From contig CAZHFW010000030.1 in the NCBI GenBank assembly GCA_964531675.1, positions 1 to 41,380 of the forward strand: a stretch of DNA of 41,380 bases. The letters are read 5' to 3'. Shown here piece after piece: positions 36,487 through 41,380 of the stretch. Under the pieces are notes generated by a model. The model was given only the letters and a program-made list of their open reading frames with translations. It was not told the DNA's origin and searched no databases. Each line of letters starts with the position of its first letter. The first letter of the stretch is position 1. Source of the DNA: CAZHFW01 sp964531675 (lineage in GTDB: Bacteria; Planctomycetota; Phycisphaerae; Phycisphaerales; UBA1924). Both the position numbers and the translations under genes were made by a program.

Positions 36487-36514
36487 TTGGCCACGCTCGA
36501 CTAGATGATATCAT
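36487..36514 (+). promoter_or_regulatory. Possible hoxF promoter overlapping a palindrome
   Basis: TTGGCC (36487-36492, four of six to the minus-35 consensus), 16 bases, then TATCAT (36509-36514, five of six to TATAAT). If used, transcription would begin about at 36521-36522, i.e. at the hoxF ATG, giving a leaderless mRNA. The perfect 10-bp palindrome ATGATATCAT (36505-36514) covers the minus-10, and TGGCCA occurs twice just upstream (36478-36483 region and 36488-36493), so a regulator site is possible. Confidence 0.35.
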
Positions 36515-36521
36515 GCTCATC

Positions 36522-38354
36522 ATGTCCGAAACAAGCCCCCGCCTTTCGGCCGCCCAAATTGCCGCCCGTCACGGGAAAGAGAGGTGGAGGCTCCTGGACA
36601 TCGCCCGCGACGTTCACGCCGCGCTGGGATGTCTGGACGCCGAAGCCATCGACGCCATCGCCGCCCATCTCGACCTGCCCAGGGTTGAAGTCGAGGGGCT
36701 CACGACCTTCTACGCCTTCTTTCGCGCCGCCCCCGCCGGACGAATCACCATCCGCCTCTGCGACGACGTCGTGGACCGCATGGCGGGCTACCAGCAGGTC
36801 AAGGCCGCATTCGAACGCGAACTGGGCGTTGCCATGGGCCAGACCACACCCGACGGCCGCTTCACGCTCGAACACGCACCGTGCATCGGCATGTGCGACC
36901 AGGCCCCCGCAGCACTCATCAACGACGTGGTGGTGACCAGGCTCACCGACCAACGCGTGCGGGCCATCGTCCACGCCCTTCGGAAGCACGACGATCCAAC
37001 CCTCCTGAACGACCGGGTCGGCGATGGCAACAACGCCCATCCCCTCGTGCGTTCCATGGTCGAGAACAACATCAGGCTCCGCGGGCCGATCATCTTCGGA
37101 GCAAGCGATCGGCACAGCTCGCTCGCCAAGGCGCTCGCGCTTCCCCCCGAGGAGATCATCCGCACGATCAAGAACGCCAAGCTCCGGGGGCGAGGCGGTG
37201 CAGGCTTCCCCACCGGCGTGAAATGGGAAGTCACGCGTGCGGCGCCGGGCGTCGACAAGTGCGTCATCTGCAACGCCGACGAAGGCGAGCCTGGCACCTT
37301 CAAAGACCGCGTGCTCCTCACCGAACTGCCCGACTTGGTCATCGCGGGGCTCACGATCGCGGGATACGCCATCGGCGCTCGCGAGGGCATCCTCTACCTC
37401 CGCGCCGAATACGCCTATCTCCGCGCGTTCCTGGAGGACATCCTCCGCCAGCGCCGCCAGGACGGCCTGCTCGGACGCTCCATCCTTGGGCACGCGGACT
37501 TCGACTTTGACATCCGCATCCAGATGGGCGCGGGGGCGTACATCTGCGGCGAGGAAACCGCCCTGATCAGCTCGTGCGAAGGCCGCAGAGGCGAGCCCAA
37601 GACCAGACCGCCCTTCCCCGCCCAGAAGGGCTACTTCGATCGACCCACCAGCGTCACCAACGTCGAAACCCTGGCGTGCGTGACCCGCATCCTTGAAGAC
37701 GGCGCGGAAGCCTTCCTGGCCTACGGCACACCCAAGAGCAGCGGCACCAAGCTCCTCTCCATCTCGGGCGATTGCGACCTGCCGGGCATCTACGAAGTAC
37801 CCATCGGCACGCCTTTGCGAGAAGTCCTCAGGCTCTGCGGCGCCCAGAACCCGGCCGCTGTGCAGATCGGCGGCCCCACCGGCGCCATGGTGGGACCCGC
37901 GGGCTTTGATCGCCGGATCGACTTTGAAGACCTGAGCACCGGCGGCGCGATCGTCGTCTTCGGCCCCACCCGCAACATCCCCGGGATCGTCTCGGAGTAC
38001 ATGGGCTTCTTCATCCATGAGAGCTGCGGGTATTGCACACCTTGCCGCGTGGGGACACGACTCCTGAAACGCAAAGTGGACGAGCTCATCGCGGGTCAGG
38101 GCCAGCCCCGAGATCTGGACGCGTTGCTCGAGCTTTGCCAGACCGTCAAGCAGACCAGCCGGTGCGGGCTCGGTCAGATGGCGCCCAACCCGATCCTCTC
38201 GACCCTAAAGAACTTCCCCGAGGTCTACGCCGCCATGGTCAAGCCCGAACCCCATGGCTTCCAGCCGACGTTCGACCTGGGACTCTCCGTGGAACTGGCC
38301 GAACGCATCGCCGGCCGTCGCTCGACGCACGCCCATCAGGAGACACGCCCTTGA
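36522..38354 (+). CDS. hoxF: NAD-linked hydrogenase diaphorase subunit HoxF (HoxE-HoxF fusion)
   Basis: This subunit carries FMN and reduces NAD+ with electrons from HoxYH. Residues 1-~155 are a HoxE/NuoE-like domain; the rest is HoxF/NuoF-like: FMN/NADH loop GRGGAGFPTGVKW, NADEGEPGTFKDR, and [4Fe-4S] ligands in SCGYCTPCRVG with the later RCGLGQMAPNP. This fused layout (610 residues) is that of the Ralstonia soluble hydrogenase. In the E domain the [2Fe-2S] ligands are Cys80, Cys121 and Cys125, but the usual second cysteine is Asp85 (CDDVVD, where E. coli NuoE has CDSVVC). ATG 36522 and ATG 36513 are both possible starts; no ribosome-binding site is seen before either. hoxU overlaps the stop. 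Confidence 0.95.
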   Translation: MSETSPRLSAAQIAARHGKERWRLLDIARDVHAALGCLDAEAIDAIAAHLDLPRVEVEGLTTFYAFFRAAPAGRITIRLCDDVVDRMAGYQQVKAAFERELGVAMGQTTPDGRFTLEHAPCIGMCDQAPAALINDVVVTRLTDQRVRAIVHALRKHDDPTLLNDRVGDGNNAHPLVRSMVENNIRLRGPIIFGASDRHSSLAKALALPPEEIIRTIKNAKLRGRGGAGFPTGVKWEVTRAAPGVDKCVICNADEGEPGTFKDRVLLTELPDLVIAGLTIAGYAIGAREGILYLRAEYAYLRAFLEDILRQRRQDGLLGRSILGHADFDFDIRIQMGAGAYICGEETALISSCEGRRGEPKTRPPFPAQKGYFDRPTSVTNVETLACVTRILEDGAEAFLAYGTPKSSGTKLLSISGDCDLPGIYEVPIGTPLREVLRLCGAQNPAAVQIGGPTGAMVGPAGFDRRIDFEDLSTGGAIVVFGPTRNIPGIVSEYMGFFIHESCGYCTPCRVGTRLLKRKVDELIAGQGQPRDLDALLELCQTVKQTSRCGLGQMAPNPILSTLKNFPEVYAAMVKPEPHGFQPTFDLGLSVELAERIAGRRSTHAHQETRP

Positions 38355-39118
38355 GCGCCAGCGTGAACATCACCATCGACGGCCAAGCGATCGCCGCACG
38401 ACCCGGACAGTCGATCTTGCAGGCTGCCCAGGAGCACGGCATCTACATCCCGAGGCTGTGTGAAATGGAGGGTCTCAAGCCCTCGGGCTCGTGCCGTCTG
38501 TGCACTGTTCGCGTCAACGGACGCCCGGCCTCCGCGTGCACCCAGCCTGTCGCGCCCAACATGGTCGTCGAGAACGACACCCCCGAGATTCGCTCATGGA
38601 GACTCCAGCTCCTTGAGATGCTCTTTGTCGAGGGGAACCACTTCTGCATGTTCTGCGAGAAGAGCGGCAACTGCGAGCTGCAAGCCATGGCCTACAGGCT
38701 CGGCATGACCGCGTCGCGCTTCCCCCACCTTTGGCCGAAGCGCGACGTCGACGCCTCGCACCCCGACATCCTGCTCGACCGCAACCGATGCATCCTCTGT
38801 GGGCGGTGCGAACGCGCCAGCCGGGACATTGATGGCAAGTCCGTCTTCGGTTTCGTCGGACGCGGCGCGGAGAAGAAGCTCGCGGTGAACGCCCGCGCCA
38901 GGCTCGCCGACACGACGATCGACCTGACCGACAAAGCGGTCCAGAGCTGCCCGGTCGGCGCGATCCTGCGCAAGAACACCGCATTCCGCACGCCGGTCGG
39001 CCAACGCCGATTCGACCACGCCCCGATCGGGTCGGACGTCGAGGCCAAGCACGACGCGACTTCCGAAGCCACGCCCGCGAGCGAGCCCGGGGAGCAAAGC
39101 CGGGAGGCCGCCTCATGA
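38351..39118 (+). CDS. hoxU: NAD-linked hydrogenase subunit HoxU
   Basis: HoxU is the NuoG-like electron-transfer subunit joining HoxF and HoxY. The 255-residue product has a [2Fe-2S] site (Cys37, Cys48, Cys51, Cys63), a His-ligated [4Fe-4S] site (His97, Cys99, Cys102, Cys108 in HFCMFCEKSGNC) and a further [4Fe-4S] site (Cys147, Cys150, Cys153, Cys200). The start is TTG 38351, overlapping the hoxF stop (TTGA) and preceded by AGGAG at 38338-38342; GTG 38363 is an alternative. The Ala/Glu-rich last 25 residues are not conserved. Its stop overlaps the ATG of hoxY by four bases. Confidence 0.95.
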   Translation: MSASVNITIDGQAIAARPGQSILQAAQEHGIYIPRLCEMEGLKPSGSCRLCTVRVNGRPASACTQPVAPNMVVENDTPEIRSWRLQLLEMLFVEGNHFCMFCEKSGNCELQAMAYRLGMTASRFPHLWPKRDVDASHPDILLDRNRCILCGRCERASRDIDGKSVFGFVGRGAEKKLAVNARARLADTTIDLTDKAVQSCPVGAILRKNTAFRTPVGQRRFDHAPIGSDVEAKHDATSEATPASEPGEQSREAAS

Positions 39119-39660
39119 GCAAGCCCAAACTGGCCACCTGTTCGCTCGCCGGGTGCTTTGGATGCCACATGTCGATCCTCGACATCGACGAGCGTCTTCT
39201 CGATCTAGTGGAACTGGTCCAGTTCGACAAGACGCCGCTGACGGACATCAAGACCTTCACGGGTCGATGCCGGATCGGCCTGATCGAAGGAGGCTGCTGC
39301 AACGAGGAGAACGTCGAGAATCTTCGGTCGTTCCGGGAGCATTGCGACATCCTCGTCAGTCTGGGCGACTGCGCCACGATGGGCGGAATCCCGGCGCTGC
39401 GCAACATGGTCTCGACCGCGGAATGCCTCCGCGAGGCGTATCTTCAGGGCCCCACGACCCACAATCCGTCGGGCCACATCCCCGCGGACATTGAGCTGCC
39501 TTTGCTGCTCGACAAGGTGCGCCCGGCGCATGAGGTCGTGAAGATCGACTACTTCCTCCCCGGATGCCCGCCTTCCGCGGAGACCATCTGGGCCGCGGTC
39601 ACCGCGTTGCTCACGGATCAGCCTGTCGCGTTGCCTTACTCCCTCATCAAGTACGACTGA
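39115..39660 (+). CDS. hoxY: NAD-linked hydrogenase small subunit HoxY
   Basis: HoxY holds the single proximal [4Fe-4S] cluster next to the HoxH active site. The 181-residue product has the short-form small-subunit motifs: CSLAGCFGCH (Cys9, Cys14, Cys17), LIEGGCCNEEN, LGDCATMGG and LPGCPP. It has no Tat signal and no medial or distal cluster region, consistent with a cytoplasmic enzyme. It overlaps hoxU by four bases and lies 26 bases before hoxH. The extra cysteines that mark the oxygen-tolerant uptake enzyme are not expected in this class. Confidence 0.96.
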   Translation: MSKPKLATCSLAGCFGCHMSILDIDERLLDLVELVQFDKTPLTDIKTFTGRCRIGLIEGGCCNEENVENLRSFREHCDILVSLGDCATMGGIPALRNMVSTAECLREAYLQGPTTHNPSGHIPADIELPLLLDKVRPAHEVVKIDYFLPGCPPSAETIWAAVTALLTDQPVALPYSLIKYD

Positions 39661-39686
39661 CCCGGGATTCCCGGGAGAGCTTCACC

Positions 39687-41132
39687 ATGGTCTCCACCGC
39701 TGCACGCAAACTCATCATCGAACCGGTCACGCGCGTGGAAGGCCACGGCAAGGTCTCGATCCTGCTGGACGAGAACAACCGCGTCACCCAGGCCCGCCTC
39801 CACATCGTCGAGTTCCGGGGCTTCGAACGCTTCATCCAGGGGCGTCCGTTCTGGGAAATGCCCGTCGCGGTCCAGCGCCTCTGCGGCATCTGTCCCGTGA
39901 GCCATCACCTCTGCGCCGCCAAAGCGGTCGATCACATCGTCGGCGGCGCCGCACTCACGCCGACCGCCGAAAAGATGCGCCGCCTCATGCACTATGGGCA
40001 GATCTTCCAGAGCCACTGCCTCCATTTCTTTCACCTGGCCAGCCCTGATCTGCTCTTCGGATTCGACGCCGACCCCGCCATCCGCAACGTCGTCGGCATC
40101 GCGCAGTCCAATCGCGACCTGGCGTACCAGGCCATCATGATGCGCAAGTTCGGGCAGGAGGTCATCAAGGCCACCGCCGGCAAGAAGATCCACGGCATCG
40201 GCGCGATCCCGGGCGGCGTGAACAAGAACCTCTCCATCGCCGAGCGCGATGCGCTCCTGGCCGACATTCCCAGGATGAAGCAATGGTCGCGCGACGCGCT
40301 GACGCTCGCCCGCGACTACACCCTCGAGCACTTTGACCACATCAAGTCCTTCGGCACGTTCGACTCCAGCCACATGTCGATCATCCGCTCGGACGGCGCG
40401 CTCGATCTCTACAACGGCGGCCTCCGCGCCGTGAACTCCTCCGGCGTCAAGATCTTCGACCACATGCCCAACGACCGCTACGCCGACCTTCTGGTCGAAG
40501 GCGTCCGCGACTGGTCCTACATGAAGTTCCCCTTCATCCGCTCGCTCGGCGAAGCCGACGGCTGGTACCGCGTCGGCCCGCTCTCCCGCCTCAACACCTG
40601 CGACTTCATCGACACGCCCGAGGCCGAGGCGGCCCGCAAGGACTTCGTCGCCATCGGTCAGGGCAAGCCCGTGCAAGCCACGATGGCCTACCACTGGGCT
40701 CGCGTGATCGAGATCCTGCACTCGATCGAAGTGATCGAGCGATTGCTCCACGACCCGGACCTTCAGGGCGATGACCTTGTCGTCAAGGGCGAGCCCAGGA
40801 ACGAGGGCATCGGCATCCTCGAAGCTCCCCGAGGCACGCTCTTCCACCACTACCGCGTCAACGACGATGGCCTGGTCACCATGTGCAACCTCATCGTCTC
40901 CACGACCAGCAACAACGAAGCGATGAACCGCTCCGTTCAACGCGTCGCGCAGGATTGCATCTCAGGCAAACCCGAGATCACCGAAGGAATGCTCAACCGC
41001 GTCGAGATCGCGATTCGCGCCTACGACCCGTGCCTGAGCTGCGCCACCCACGCGCTGGGACGCATGCCGTTGATCATCGAGCTGGTCGACGCTCAGGGCG
41101 TCACCCTCGACCGCAAGGTGAAGGACGCATGA
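39687..41132 (+). CDS. hoxH: NAD-linked hydrogenase large subunit HoxH
   Basis: HoxH carries the [NiFe] centre of the bidirectional hydrogenase. The 481-residue product begins LIIEPVTRVEGHGKVS and has L1 RLCGICPVSHH (Cys66, Cys69) and L2 DPCLSCATH (Cys449, Cys452, His455). The 26 residues after His455 form the tail removed by HoxW. These motifs are of group 3, distinct from HyaB. ATG 39687 has GGGAG about ten bases upstream; the frame is open further back into hoxY but has no similarity there. hoxW overlaps the stop by four bases. Confidence 0.97.
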   Translation: MVSTAARKLIIEPVTRVEGHGKVSILLDENNRVTQARLHIVEFRGFERFIQGRPFWEMPVAVQRLCGICPVSHHLCAAKAVDHIVGGAALTPTAEKMRRLMHYGQIFQSHCLHFFHLASPDLLFGFDADPAIRNVVGIAQSNRDLAYQAIMMRKFGQEVIKATAGKKIHGIGAIPGGVNKNLSIAERDALLADIPRMKQWSRDALTLARDYTLEHFDHIKSFGTFDSSHMSIIRSDGALDLYNGGLRAVNSSGVKIFDHMPNDRYADLLVEGVRDWSYMKFPFIRSLGEADGWYRVGPLSRLNTCDFIDTPEAEAARKDFVAIGQGKPVQATMAYHWARVIEILHSIEVIERLLHDPDLQGDDLVVKGEPRNEGIGILEAPRGTLFHHYRVNDDGLVTMCNLIVSTTSNNEAMNRSVQRVAQDCISGKPEITEGMLNRVEIAIRAYDPCLSCATHALGRMPLIIELVDAQGVTLDRKVKDA

Positions 41133-41380
41133 GCCGGACACCCCCAATCCTCCTCATCGGGTGCGGCAACCCCGCCCGCCGGGACGATGGCCTCGGCCCG
41201 GCCCTCGTTCAGCGCCTCGCCAGCACGCCCGGGCTCGAGGCCTGGTGGGACTACCAGCTCAGCATCGAGCACGCCGCGGACATCGCAGCCTACGAGCTCG
41301 TGATCATCGCCGACGCCTCGGAGACCGCCTCCGAACCTTGCGAGCTCCGCGAGATCATCCCCAAGGGCGTCCACAACTAC
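41129..41380 (+). CDS. hoxW: Hydrogenase maturation protease HoxW (partial, cut by window end)
   Basis: Eighty-four codons are visible. The N-terminus reads LLIGCGNPARRDDGLGP, the signature of hydrogenase endopeptidases with the acidic metal ligand, followed by YQLSIEHAADIAAYELVI and DAS (second acidic ligand). The YQLxxEHAxDI pattern is typical of HoxW-type proteases that process group 3 large subunits. The gene follows hoxH with a four-base overlap. The missing 3' part should hold the conserved histidine. Confidence 0.92.
   Translation, partial: MSRTPPILLIGCGNPARRDDGLGPALVQRLASTPGLEAWWDYQLSIEHAADIAAYELVIIADASETASEPCELREIIPKGVHNY

Noticed and set aside
38786..38830. Apparent loss of the fourth cysteine in the HoxU CILCGRCERAS motif
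   Set aside because: The cluster takes three ligands here and the fourth from Cys200 (SCPVGAI); only one [4Fe-4S] is expected at this point, so it is not a defect.

Overview
The window is GC-rich chromosomal DNA from a flagellated, Gram-negative-type bacterium. The gene style (very long FliD, a PpiD/SurA-like membrane chaperone, tandem CBS-domain DUF21 proteins, secreted beta-repeat proteins, TTG and GTG starts) suggests a planctomycete, possibly of the Phycisphaerae. This is an impression from protein character only; no search was run and no rRNA is present.

Layout. (1) 1-10.4 kb, housekeeping: fliD-fliS (flagellar cap and flagellin chaperone), rpsD (S4) with a strong terminator, a PpiD/SurA-like chaperone, and uvrA on the minus strand. 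(2) 10.5-17.1 kb: a short membrane protein, two adjacent DUF21/CBS membrane proteins, a J-domain protein, an Asp/Glu-racemase-fold protein lacking both catalytic cysteines, a secreted beta-repeat protein, and a tail-anchored pseudokinase. (3) 17.2-25.5 kb, mixed metabolism and accessory genes: hpd (4-hydroxyphenylpyruvate dioxygenase), an AT-richer MltR-like gene, a zinc-ribbon/nuclease-like protein, an aldo/keto reductase, a small membrane protein, an RNHCP zinc protein, a patatin-like lipoprotein, a SnoaL-VOC fusion and a GNAT acetyltransferase. (4) 25.5-41.4 kb: one continuous [NiFe]-hydrogenase island.

The island holds two different hydrogenases plus one full maturation set. The minus-strand block hyaA-hyaB-hyaC-hyaD-hypF-hypC-hypD-hypE encodes a Tat-exported, membrane-bound uptake hydrogenase whose small subunit has all six cysteines of the oxygen-tolerant [4Fe-3S] proximal cluster. 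A near-consensus sigma-70-type promoter sits in front of hyaA. A histidine-rich nickel permease gene diverges from it and converges on hypB-hypA. Divergent from hypA, the plus-strand operon hoxF(E-F fusion)-hoxU-hoxY-hoxH-hoxW encodes a cytoplasmic NAD-linked group 3d-type hydrogenase; hoxW runs off the right edge. Together they could feed electrons from H2 both to the quinone pool (HyaABC) and to NAD+ (HoxFUYH), the pairing known from aerobic hydrogen oxidisers such as Ralstonia eutropha. The oxygen-protection accessory genes usual for such uptake enzymes (hyaE/hyaF or hoxO/Q/R/T/V) are not in the window.

No tRNA, rRNA, CRISPR array, insertion sequence or integrase was seen.
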